A stretch of DNA of 17,907 bases from NCBI GenBank assembly GCA_002877875.1, contig PNIE01000041.1:1-17907 (forward strand), in the 5' to 3' direction. The notes beneath the pieces are model-generated. The model made no database searches and was not told the origin of the DNA. It saw only the letters and a program-made list of their open reading frames with translations. Every line of letters starts with the position of its first letter. Positions within the stretch are counted from its first letter, which is position 1. Below are positions 1 through 6,472 of the stretch, piece by piece. The stretch is from Caldimicrobium thiodismutans. GTDB lineage: Bacteria > Desulfobacterota > Thermodesulfobacteria > Thermodesulfobacteriales > Thermodesulfobacteriaceae. Both the position numbers and the translations under genes were made by a program.

Positions 1-29
1 CCAGTTAAAAGAGCTAATAGTTTTTTCAT
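1..29 (-). CDS. 5' end of a secreted protein (partial, runs off the window)
   Basis: Only the first nine codons and part of a tenth are inside the window. They read MKKLLALLTG from an ATG at 29, which looks like the start of a Sec signal peptide. A strong Shine-Dalgarno (GGAGGTGATAT, 31-41) precedes it. The gene begins 17 nt after the stop of the upstream cytochrome gene, so the two are probably cotranscribed. The start closely resembles that of the cytochrome (MKKLVAILMG), suggesting a tandem paralogue or another secreted cytochrome. The product cannot be named from so few residues. Confidence 0.7.
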
Positions 30-46
30 AATATCACCTCCTTTTT

Positions 47-298
47 TTATTTTTTGCTAGCTTCTGCAAAGGCCTTCTTAATATCCTCATCCTTTACAGA
101 CTTGTGAAGGGCTTTCTTTGCAGATTTGTTTCTCAAGAAATCCACAAACTCGTCTGCACTTTTTACACCACTTTTCTTAATGTATTCAGCTACCTTGTCC
201 ATGCTCTTGTGACACTTTACACAGGACTCTACAGCAAAGGCAGAAGAAACTGATGCCGCAAAAATTCCACCCATTAAAATGGCTACTAACTTCTTCAT
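47..298 (-). CDS. Small secreted monoheme c-type cytochrome
   Basis: This 83-residue protein has a Sec signal peptide (MKKLVAILMGG..., probable cleavage after AFA at residue 22) and one heme c motif, CVKCH, at residues 26-30. The mature protein of about 61 residues is Lys/Glu-rich and mostly helical. The heme would be attached in the periplasm and the protein should act as a soluble electron carrier. The only Met after the motif is M33, too close to be a classical distal ligand, while H65 is the only other His. Bis-His coordination is therefore possible (inference). ATG at 298 follows an AAGGAGGTGG ribosome site. It is the first gene of a minus-strand unit that continues off the window. The motif is certain; the cytochrome class is not. 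Confidence 0.85.
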   Translation of the reverse strand: MKKLVAILMGGIFAASVSSAFAVESCVKCHKSMDKVAEYIKKSGVKSADEFVDFLRNKSAKKALHKSVKDEDIKKAFAEASKK

Positions 299-329
299 AG
301 CTCCACCTCCTTAATAAAGTTTATTTTTT

Positions 330-357
330 ATTATGTAGCCTTTTAAAAGTTTGTCAA
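330..357 (-). promoter_or_regulatory. Sigma70-type promoter for the cytochrome operon
   Basis: Read on the minus strand, a perfect -35 TTGACA (352-357) and a -10 CATAAT (330-335, 5 of 6 matches) are separated by 16 nt. The elements lie about 30 nt upstream of the cytochrome start, leaving a short leader that includes the ribosome site. Confidence 0.75.
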
Positions 358-406
358 GTCTATTAATTACATTCAAAAATTGTGCCCAAAGAATTTCTTC
401 TCAGAC

Positions 407-426
407 CTTGAAAATTAATCTTCAAG
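407..426. promoter_or_regulatory. 20-bp near-perfect palindrome, candidate operator
   Basis: The sequence CTTGAAAATTAATCTTCAAG pairs with its own reverse complement at nine of ten positions. It lies between the divergent cytochrome and recN promoters. A looser inverted pair, CAAAAATTGT (374-383) and ACAATTTTG (440-448), flanks it. There is no following T-tract, so a terminator is unlikely. The binding protein is unknown. Confidence 0.4.
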
Positions 427-479
427 AATCAAATCTTCTACAATTTTGTCGAGCATAAAGGCAAATTTGTTTTCTATCG

Positions 480-500
480 ACTAAAAGCTTGTGGTTTAGT
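480..500. promoter_or_regulatory. Inverted repeat next to the recN promoter, candidate repressor site
   Basis: ACTAAA (480-485) and TTTAGT (495-500) are exact inverted half-sites separated by 9 nt. The repeat ends 2 nt before the recN -35 box. Because recN is an SOS gene in many bacteria, this could be a LexA-type site. It does not match the E. coli (CTGT-N8-ACAG) or Bacillus (GAAC-N4-GTTC) consensus, so the assignment is speculative. Confidence 0.3.
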
Positions 501-502
501 GA

Positions 503-531
503 TTGACTCTGTTTAAGCAATGCAATATATT
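503..531 (+). promoter_or_regulatory. recN promoter
   Basis: A -35 TTGACT (503-508) and a -10 TATATT (526-531) are separated by the optimal 17 nt. The -10 ends only 10 nt before the recN ATG at 542, so transcription should begin about 2-4 nt upstream of the start codon. The TTG at 503, which opens the longest frame here, is the -35 box itself. Confidence 0.7.
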
Positions 532-541
532 TAAAATTGTT

Positions 542-2185
542 ATGCTCCTTGAACTAAAAATTAAAAACTTTGTTCTAATTGAGGAGGCTTCTTTTAGTTT
601 AGATGAGGGATTGACGGTCATTACAGGGGAAACAGGGGCTGGTAAATCTCTTCTTGTTAAGGCCTTAAAAGTGCTACTTGGAGAAAAAGGGGAGGCAGGC
701 TATATAAAAGGAGGGAGTGAATGGGCTGAAGTTGAGGCCCTAATTTATGGAGGAAAGGCGCTCTCTGAAAAACTTAAGGGACTGGGATACCCTCCAGAGG
801 AAGAGATTCACATTAAACGGATTATAACTAAACAGAGAACTAAGGCTTTTTTAAATGGTTCACCTATTACCTTGGCTGAACTTGCAAAGGTAACTAAAGA
901 TTTAATCTCTCTGACCAGTCAACACGAATATTACATCTTTTTAAACAGAGAAAATCAGCTAAACTTCCTTGACGAAATTCTTGGAGTTAAATCTTTGGTT
1001 AAAAGATATCAAGAGAAATTTTATCAATATAGAGACCTTAAAAAGGAGCTCTTAGAACTAGAAAATAAGATAAGCGAGGCTACTTTAAGAAAAGATTTTC
1101 TTCTCTATCAAATTTCTGAAATTGAAGAATTAAATCCCGATCCAGAGGAGGAGGCAGAGCTTCTTAAAAAGAGAGAAAGATTGAGACATCTCCAACTAAT
1201 AAAGGACCTTCTTTATTCTCTTTCTTCAGAACTGGATGAGATAGATCTTCACCTCTCCAAGGCTTTAGGTTTTCTTCAAAAACTCTCTCGGTTTGAGACC
1301 TCTTTAACAGAAAAAGAAAGGACCCTACAAGAATTCTACTATGAACTTAAAGAGCTTCAGAGAGATCTCTCAGGGCTTTCAGCAGAGCTACCAGAGGATG
1401 AAAGTTCTCTTGAGGAGATTGAGTTTAGGCTCTCAAGATATGAAAAATTAAAGAAAAAATACGGAAAAGATGCTCAGGGCTTAAAGGAACTAAAGGAGGA
1501 GTTAAAGAAAGAGCTTTCCCTTATAGAGACAGGAGAGGAAAAATTGGAAAAACTTTTGAGGGAAAAGGAGAGGCTTGAAAGGGAGCTTCTTGAGATGGCT
1601 TTAGAAATTAGAAGATTTAGAAAGGAAGGCATTCAAAAGCTTAAAGATCTGGTAAAAAAGGAGCTAAAAGATCTTGGGATGAATTGGGTTGAATTTGAGA
1701 TCAATTTAATGGAGAAAGAACCTAAGGCTGAAAAACTGACTATTTATGGGCTTGATGAAGTGGAATTTCTCTTTTCACCTAACCCTGGTCAACCACTTAG
1801 ACCTCTTGAGAAGATAGCCTCAGGGGGTGAGCTTTCAAGAATTTTTCTTGCCTTCAAGACCCTACTTAAGGAGAAAAAAGACTTTGGGACTTTAATTTTT
1901 GATGAAGTAGATACTGGTATTGGTGGACAAACAGCTCATAAAGTAGGCGAAAAACTTAAAGAACTTTCTGAGAATTTTCAAGTGATTTGTATTACTCATC
2001 TTCCCCAAATTGCTCGTTTGGCTGATCATCATTTTGTAGTAGAAAAGCGTTTAAAAGAAAATGAAACAGTTACTTTTTTCAAGAAGGTTGAAGGCGAAGA
2101 GCGTTTAAGAGAGATGGCTCGTATGCTTGGAGATATAAATAATCTGGAATTAGCCAAGAAATTTCTTACTGCCTCTTATGGCTAA
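542..2185 (+). CDS. recN: DNA repair ATPase RecN
   Basis: RecN is an SMC-like ATPase of double-strand break repair. The 547-residue protein is family-typical. It has an N-terminal ATPase half with Walker A GETGAGKS (residues 29-36), a long Glu/Lys/Leu-rich coiled-coil middle (roughly 140-400), an ABC signature SGGELSR (from 427), Walker B with catalytic Glu in LIFDEVDTG (Asp454-Glu455) and a His-switch region ITHLPQIA. The ATG at 542 was chosen because MLLELKIKNF matches the family N-terminus; the longer TTG start at 503 adds 13 atypical residues and sits on the -35 box. No Shine-Dalgarno precedes 542, fitting a leaderless message. The 3' end overlaps the PP-loop gene by 8 bp. Confidence 0.93.
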   Translation: MLLELKIKNFVLIEEASFSLDEGLTVITGETGAGKSLLVKALKVLLGEKGEAGYIKGGSEWAEVEALIYGGKALSEKLKGLGYPPEEEIHIKRIITKQRTKAFLNGSPITLAELAKVTKDLISLTSQHEYYIFLNRENQLNFLDEILGVKSLVKRYQEKFYQYRDLKKELLELENKISEATLRKDFLLYQISEIEELNPDPEEEAELLKKRERLRHLQLIKDLLYSLSSELDEIDLHLSKALGFLQKLSRFETSLTEKERTLQEFYYELKELQRDLSGLSAELPEDESSLEEIEFRLSRYEKLKKKYGKDAQGLKELKEELKKELSLIETGEEKLEKLLREKERLERELLEMALEIRRFRKEGIQKLKDLVKKELKDLGMNWVEFEINLMEKEPKAEKLTIYGLDEVEFLFSPNPGQPLRPLEKIASGGELSRIFLAFKTLLKEKKDFGTLIFDEVDTGIGGQTAHKVGEKLKELSENFQVICITHLPQIARLADHHFVVEKRLKENETVTFFKKVEGEERLREMARMLGDINNLELAKKFLTASYG

Positions 2186-3107
2186 AGTCCTTCTCCTTTT
2201 TTCAGAAGGTCTCGATAGTACCTTAGCTGGGCTTATTCTCAAAAGAGAGGGAATTGAGGTTATAGCTGTTCGCTTTATTACTCCCTTTTTTGGTTGGAAA
2301 TACAAGAAAGAACCCCAAGCTTTTGTTGAAAAAATAAAAACTCTTGGCTTTGATGAAGGACTTGTGATTGATGTTACCGAGGAATATCTTGAAGTACTTA
2401 AAAGCCCTAAGCATGGCTATGGCCATTATGCCAATCCCTGCATTGATTGTAAAATCTTTTTTCTAAAAAAGGCAAGAGACCTTATGAAGGAGCTTTCCGC
2501 AGATTTCTTAGCTACAGGGGAGGTCTTAGGACAAAGGCCCATGAGTCAAAGTAAAATGGCAATGGAGATTATTGAGAAAGAAGCAGGTGTTGAGGGTTTA
2601 CTCTTGAGACCTCTTTCAGCTAAACTTTTAAAGGAGACCTTACCAGAAAAAAAGGGCTTGGTAAAAAGGGAAAATCTGTATGGACATAGAGGACGAAAAA
2701 GAACTTTTCAACTTGAGCTAGCTCAAGCCTTTGGATTAGAAGAAATTCCAACACCTGCAGGCGGTTGTTTACCCACAGATCCAATTATAGGTACAAGAGT
2801 TTTAAGAGTTTTAAAAGAAAAGAGAACTTTTACCCCCTTGACTTCTCTCCTTTTGACCTTTGGACGACATCACTTTGATGAGAAAATCTGGATAATTTTA
2901 GGAAGGAATGAAGAGGAAAACAAGAGACTAAAAGAGATCGTAAATTCAAGCTATCCACTTTTTACTCTCAATGAGCCTTCCCCTCTCCTTGCTGTTATTG
3001 AGGGAGCTCCTTCTGAAGAGTATTTAAAGAATCTTCTATTACAGTATTCTAAAAAGGCGAGAAAAAAGTTAGAGGAGGGGGGAAAGATTGAGCTTATTAG
3101 TATTTGA
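2178..3107 (+). CDS. PP-loop ATPase, MnmA/ThiI-like, probable tRNA thiolation enzyme
   Basis: This 309-residue protein has an N-terminal adenylating PP-loop with the variant motif SEGLDS (residues 9-14; the usual form is SGGxDS). It also has the MnmA-like stretch NPCIDCK (C88, C91), an ATGE motif near 112, and the later conserved Cys in AGGCLPTDP (C197). Two widely separated Cys after a PP-loop is the layout of tRNA 2-thiouridylases. In those enzymes ATP activates the base and a Cys persulfide delivers sulfur. The exact substrate cannot be told: it is not full-length MnmA (no clear C-terminal beta-barrel) and lacks the THUMP domain of ThiI. Its ATG overlaps recN by 8 bp with no SD, implying translational coupling. 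Confidence 0.7.
   Translation: MAKVLLLFSEGLDSTLAGLILKREGIEVIAVRFITPFFGWKYKKEPQAFVEKIKTLGFDEGLVIDVTEEYLEVLKSPKHGYGHYANPCIDCKIFFLKKARDLMKELSADFLATGEVLGQRPMSQSKMAMEIIEKEAGVEGLLLRPLSAKLLKETLPEKKGLVKRENLYGHRGRKRTFQLELAQAFGLEEIPTPAGGCLPTDPIIGTRVLRVLKEKRTFTPLTSLLLTFGRHHFDEKIWIILGRNEEENKRLKEIVNSSYPLFTLNEPSPLLAVIEGAPSEEYLKNLLLQYSKKARKKLEEGGKIELISI
3073..3078 (+). promoter_or_regulatory. Ribosome binding site supporting a TTG start
   Basis: AGGAGG, within a longer purine run, lies 9 nt before the TTG at 3088 and inside the 3' end of the PP-loop gene. It supports TTG as the start of the SAM hydroxide adenosyltransferase gene. Confidence 0.6.
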
Positions 3108-3906
3108 ACCAAGAGGTGTTGTTGCTTTTTTTTCAGACTTTGGAGTTAGGGATCATTATGTTGGAGTGGTAAAAGGAAGGATTTTAAAGGAGCTTGAAGA
3201 ATGGGATGGGCACTCTTTGGAGATAAAATTTATAGATATAACTCATGAAATACCACCTCAGGATGTAAGAAAGGGAGCCCTTCTTCTTAAGTTCTCTTAT
3301 AAGTATTTTCCTAAGGGAACTATTTTTCTTGGAATCGTCGATCCGGGGGTTGGAACTGAGAGAAGGGCTCTCCTGATTGCCACTCCAAAATATCTTTTTG
3401 TTGGTCCTGATAATGGCCTTTTTACCTTTGTTTTGAGAGAGCAAGAGCCTTGCTATGCTTATGAAATTGATGTTAAAAAGGTTATAAAATTTCCCTATAG
3501 TTCCACCTTTCATGGAAGGGACCTCTTTGCCCCAGTGGTAGCTAAACTCCTTTTAAGAGAAAAAATAGAAACCTTTGCCAAACCTATAGAAAAAGAAAAA
3601 TTAGTTTATCTCGATTTCCCTTATCCTTTAAAAATTGAGGAAGGTTTTAGATTGTCTATTTGGTATGTGGACCATTTTGGGAATCTAATAACCAATTTTT
3701 CTAAGGAGCTGGCAGATAAGCCCTTTGAGGTATGGGTAAATAATAAAAGGGTAAGATTAGTTAGTACCTATGCAGAAGGAAGGGAAGGGGAAATAGTTTC
3801 CCTATTTGGGAGTGAAGGTTTACTTGAGATAGCTATTAAAAATGGATCAGCCTTTGAAGTTCTTGGGTATCCTGAGATAGAAATTAGATATTCAAAAGGA
3901 TTGTAA
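3088..3906 (+). CDS. SAM hydroxide adenosyltransferase (DUF62 / SAM_HAT family)
   Basis: Family members hydrolyse S-adenosylmethionine to adenosine and methionine using an activated water; fluorinases and chlorinases are relatives. The 272-residue protein shows the N-terminal FFSDFG (14-19) and KG motifs, DITHE (50-54), VDPGVGTERR (84-93), FVGPDNGLF (104-112), TFHGRD (140-145) and the C-terminal domain motif DHFGNLITN (195-203). The Asp-Arg-His triad known for the hydroxide enzymes maps to D85, R92 and H142 by spacing. Start is a TTG with a good SD, overlapping the previous gene by 20 bp. A later, shorter start inside VVAFF is less likely because it lacks an SD. The physiological role of this family is still unclear. 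Confidence 0.88.
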   Translation: MSLLVFEPRGVVAFFSDFGVRDHYVGVVKGRILKELEEWDGHSLEIKFIDITHEIPPQDVRKGALLLKFSYKYFPKGTIFLGIVDPGVGTERRALLIATPKYLFVGPDNGLFTFVLREQEPCYAYEIDVKKVIKFPYSSTFHGRDLFAPVVAKLLLREKIETFAKPIEKEKLVYLDFPYPLKIEEGFRLSIWYVDHFGNLITNFSKELADKPFEVWVNNKRVRLVSTYAEGREGEIVSLFGSEGLLEIAIKNGSAFEVLGYPEIEIRYSKGL

Positions 3907-3928
3907 AAATTTTAAATAATGGTATATT
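3901..3928 (+). promoter_or_regulatory. Possible promoter for the rpsP operon
   Basis: A weak -35 TTGTAA (3901-3906) overlaps the stop of the preceding gene. A -10 TATATT (3923-3928) follows after 16 nt and is preceded by TGG, giving an extended -10. The rpsP start lies about 34 nt downstream with its own ribosome site. Confidence 0.5.
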
Positions 3929-3961
3929 GTTAACGAATTTTATCTTAGAGGAGGGATAAGC

Positions 3962-4204
3962 GTGCCAGTTAGGATTAGACTTATGAGGATGGGAAGGAGA
4001 AAAAGGCCCTTTTTTAGAGTAGTAGCAGCAGATTCAAGGGCTCCAAGGGATGGAAAGTTTCTTGATATTCTTGGGTATTATGATCCTTTGAAGGAACCCT
4101 ATGAATTTAAAGTAGATCCAGAAAAGGTGAAGATTTGGCTTCAAAGAGGAGCAGAACCGACAGAGACGGTTAGAGCCCTTTTAAAAAGAGCAGGTCTTCT
4201 CTAA
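3962..4204 (+). CDS. rpsP: 30S ribosomal protein bS16
   Basis: The 80-residue protein matches bS16 throughout: PVRIRLMRMGRRKRPFFRVV at the N-terminus, then ADSRAPRDGKFLDILGYYDP, and a basic C-terminus with PTETVRALLKRAG. It is a primary 16S rRNA-binding protein of the small subunit body. The start is GTG at 3962, with a GAGGAGGGA ribosome site a few bases upstream. It heads the classical rpsP-khpA-rimM-trmD order, and an extended -10 promoter may lie just upstream. Length is typical. Confidence 0.97.
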   Translation: MPVRIRLMRMGRRKRPFFRVVAADSRAPRDGKFLDILGYYDPLKEPYEFKVDPEKVKIWLQRGAEPTETVRALLKRAGLL

Positions 4205-4237
4205 GGGAAAATAGAAATCTATGAGAGGAGGAGAGAG

Positions 4238-4477
4238 ATGAGCAAGCTGAAAGATCTTGTGGAGCAGATTGCTAAAGTGCTGGTAGATAAGCCAGAGGCT
4301 GTTCAGATTAACGAAATTGAAGGAGAGCAAACCTCTGTGATTGAATTAAAGGTAGCTAAAGAAGATTTGGGAAAAATTATTGGTAAAGAAGGAAGAACTG
4401 CCAAAGCCATAAGAACCATTTTGGGGGCAGCAGGAAGCAAACTTAAAAAAAGAGTAGTTCTCGAAATTATTGAATAA
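4238..4477 (+). CDS. khpA: KH-domain RNA-binding protein KhpA
   Basis: This 79-residue protein is a single type II KH domain with the RNA-binding GXXG loop G49-K50-E51-G52 inside LGKIIGKEGRTAKAIRTIL. Position between rpsP and rimM is the usual one for KhpA/YlqC, which in Gram-positives works with KhpB in RNA binding and cell-elongation control. No KhpB is seen in this window. ATG at 4238 is preceded by GAGGAGG at suitable spacing. An ATG at 4221 is in another frame and is ignored. Confidence 0.93.
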   Translation: MSKLKDLVEQIAKVLVDKPEAVQINEIEGEQTSVIELKVAKEDLGKIIGKEGRTAKAIRTILGAAGSKLKKRVVLEIIE

Positions 4478-4485
4478 CTTTTCCA

Positions 4486-5010
4486 TTGGAAAAAAAGAAG
4501 TATCTTCCTCTTTTTAAAGTTCTCTCAACTCACGGCTTAAAGGGTGACCTCAAGGTCGCCCTTCTTTCTTTTAATCAAGATGTAATTAATAATTTGCAAA
4601 CTCTCTATCTCAAAAACAGATGGGACGAACCGCTTGAAATAATTCAAATAAAAAAGGGGCCTGGTTTTAATATTTTTATCCTTAGGCTTAAAGACTTTGA
4701 TTATGAAAAGTCAAAGAAACTGATTAATAAGACTCTTTATATAGACTCTTCTTTTCTTCCTCAACTCTTTGAGGAGGAATTCTACTACTATGAACTTGAA
4801 GGATTAGTGGTAAGGGATGAAAAAGGGAGAGTTTGGGGTGAGGTGGTTGAGGTTATGCCTATGGGGGAGTATGAACTTCTCTTAATAAGAGATGAGCAAA
4901 AAAGAGAATTTTATCTACCACTGGTTGAGGAATATGTGAAAAAGATAGAGCCCAAAGAAGGATTAATCCTTGTTAAGGACATCGAGGCCTTAGTTGAGAG
5001 CCAATTCTAA
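4486..5010 (+). CDS. rimM: Ribosome maturation factor RimM
   Basis: RimM helps assemble the 30S head around S19 and 16S helices 31-33. The 174-residue protein has the N-terminal beta-barrel signature THGLKGDLKV (residues 15-24) and a C-terminal PRC-barrel beginning near YYYELEGLVV (about 96-105). The PRC-barrel contains the family-typical GEVVEVMPMGEYELLLI and FYLPLVEEYV stretches. The start is a TTG at 4486, 8 nt after the khpA stop and without an SD, so translation probably depends on coupling. No better start that keeps the family N-terminus is seen. It ends 2 nt before trmD. Confidence 0.93.
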   Translation: MEKKKYLPLFKVLSTHGLKGDLKVALLSFNQDVINNLQTLYLKNRWDEPLEIIQIKKGPGFNIFILRLKDFDYEKSKKLINKTLYIDSSFLPQLFEEEFYYYELEGLVVRDEKGRVWGEVVEVMPMGEYELLLIRDEQKREFYLPLVEEYVKKIEPKEGLILVKDIEALVESQF

Positions 5011-5012
5011 AA

Positions 5013-6329
5013 ATGCATTTTCACATTCTTACCATTTTTCCGGAATACTTTGAATCACCTTTAAGAGTAGGTCTTTTAAAAAAAGCCCTTGACAGAGGGC
5101 TTATCAAGGTAAATATTCTTAACCTCAGGGATTTCTCGGAGGATAAGCACAGAGTTATCGATGATGAACCATATGGTGGTGGAGAGGGAATGGTTTTTAA
5201 ACCCGAACCACTCTATAAGGCTCTTACCTTTCTTAAAGAGAGATATCCTGATATTCATACTATCTACCTTTCTCCCCAAGGAAGGCTCTTTAATCAGGAA
5301 GTTGCAGAAGAACTCTCAAAAAAAGGAGATCTTCTCTTGATCTGTGGGAGATATGAAGGAATCGATGAGAGGATTAGGAGATATTTTATTGAGGATGAAA
5401 TCTCTATAGGAGATTATGTAGTTTTTGGTGGGGAAGTGGCTGCCCTCGTTATTCTTGAGGCAGTTTCAAGATTGATTCCTGGAGTTGTGGGAAAGAAGAA
5501 CTCTGTGGAAAAGGAATCTTTTACCTCCAAGCTATTAAAATATCCCTGTTATACACGTCCGGCTGAATTTATGGGTTATAGAGTGCCTGAAGTGCTTCTC
5601 TCCGGAGATCACAAAAAAATAGAAAAATATAGAAGAAGGGAGTCTTTAAAACTTACCTTAGAGAGACGACCAGAATTGTTAGGTAAGACCTCTTTAGAGC
5701 CAGAGGATCTTGAGATAATAAGAGAATTTCTTGAGAGACAGCGCCTATATCTCTTTCTTGTACATTATCCTGTCTACAATAAAAAAGGAGAAATTATTGC
5801 CTCAGCTATAGCCAATATAGATCTTCATGATCTTTCTCGCCTTGGAAGAACCTACGGAGTAAAAAAAATTTATGTAATTCAGCCCCTTGAGGATCAAAGA
5901 GCCCTTGCTCAAGAGTTAATTTCTTATTGGCTTGAGGGAAGGGGAAAAAATTATAATCCTTTAAGGAGTGAAGCTCTAAGGCTTTTAAAAGTAGTTCCTT
6001 CTATGGATGAGGCCCTTTCAGAGATTGAAAAGGAGGAAGGGGAAAGACCTATTCTTGTAGGAACCGATGCTTCCCCCAAGAGAACCTTTATAACCCCTGA
6101 AGAATTAAGGAACCTTCTTTGGATAAAACCTATAGCCCTCCTTTTTGGAACTGCTTGGGGCCTAGAAGAAAGTTTTCTAAAGGAGTGTGATTACTTCCTT
6201 GAACCTATATGGGGACGAAAGGATTTTTATAACCATCTCTCAGTAAGATCAGCAGCTTCCATTCTTCTTGACAGAATCTTAAAACCCTATCTCCTTTTTA
6301 AAAAACCCTTAAAATCGGACCTCCTATGA
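5013..6329 (+). CDS. trmD: TrmD fused to a second SPOUT RNA methyltransferase domain
   Basis: Residues 1-242 form TrmD, which methylates G37 at N1 in tRNAs. They include YGGGEGM (54-60), LSPQGR (86-91), CGRYEGIDERI (111-121), SIGDYVVFGGE (131-141), AVSRLIPGVVG with R153, and YTRP (180-183). Residues 243-438 form a second domain with a knot-like C-terminus (LFGTAWGLEESFL at 377-389 and the HLSVRSAASILLDRI stretch). This resembles the Methyltrn_RNA_4 SPOUT family. Fused forms are, from memory, known in sulfate reducers. The catalytic Asp before Ser-Phe (E. coli D169) is Glu here (E168). ATG lies 2 nt after rimM. The stop overlaps the next small ORF as ATGA. Confidence 0.92.
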   Translation: MHFHILTIFPEYFESPLRVGLLKKALDRGLIKVNILNLRDFSEDKHRVIDDEPYGGGEGMVFKPEPLYKALTFLKERYPDIHTIYLSPQGRLFNQEVAEELSKKGDLLLICGRYEGIDERIRRYFIEDEISIGDYVVFGGEVAALVILEAVSRLIPGVVGKKNSVEKESFTSKLLKYPCYTRPAEFMGYRVPEVLLSGDHKKIEKYRRRESLKLTLERRPELLGKTSLEPEDLEIIREFLERQRLYLFLVHYPVYNKKGEIIASAIANIDLHDLSRLGRTYGVKKIYVIQPLEDQRALAQELISYWLEGRGKNYNPLRSEALRLLKVVPSMDEALSEIEKEEGERPILVGTDASPKRTFITPEELRNLLWIKPIALLFGTAWGLEESFLKECDYFLEPIWGRKDFYNHLSVRSAASILLDRILKPYLLFKKPLKSDLL

Positions 6330-6472
6330 AAGAATTTGTTGCTGAATTTTCTAGTATAGGCCGAGTTTTTTCTTCTCTTAGAAGAAATTTTGAAAATTCA
6401 GACCTCATTATCCTTAAAGAGGAAGCTTTAAAAGATTTTAGTTTTTACACTTGGTTTTCTAAAATATGGTGA
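6326..6472 (+). CDS. Small coupled ORF, possibly the broken 5' end of a lost gene
   Basis: A 48-codon ORF starts at the ATG of an ATGA overlap with the trmD stop, the arrangement typical of translationally coupled genes. It begins MKEFVAEFSSIGRVFSS and ends FYTWFSKIW. Codon use is like its neighbours. I do not recognise it. Shifting the frame by one base just before the stop extends it by eight plausible residues (EKIYKLLP) before a TAG, which suggests a frameshifted, decaying gene. It could instead be a genuine short peptide or chance. Confidence 0.35.
   Translation: MKEFVAEFSSIGRVFSSLRRNFENSDLIILKEEALKDFSFYTWFSKIW

Noticed and set aside
503..541. TTG as the recN start
   Set aside because: It coincides with the -35 box, adds 13 residues not seen in RecN, and the ATG at 542 gives the standard N-terminus.
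2223..2426. Minus-strand ORF opposite the PP-loop gene
   Set aside because: It is fully contained in a well-supported gene on the other strand, with no ribosome site and no recognisable features.
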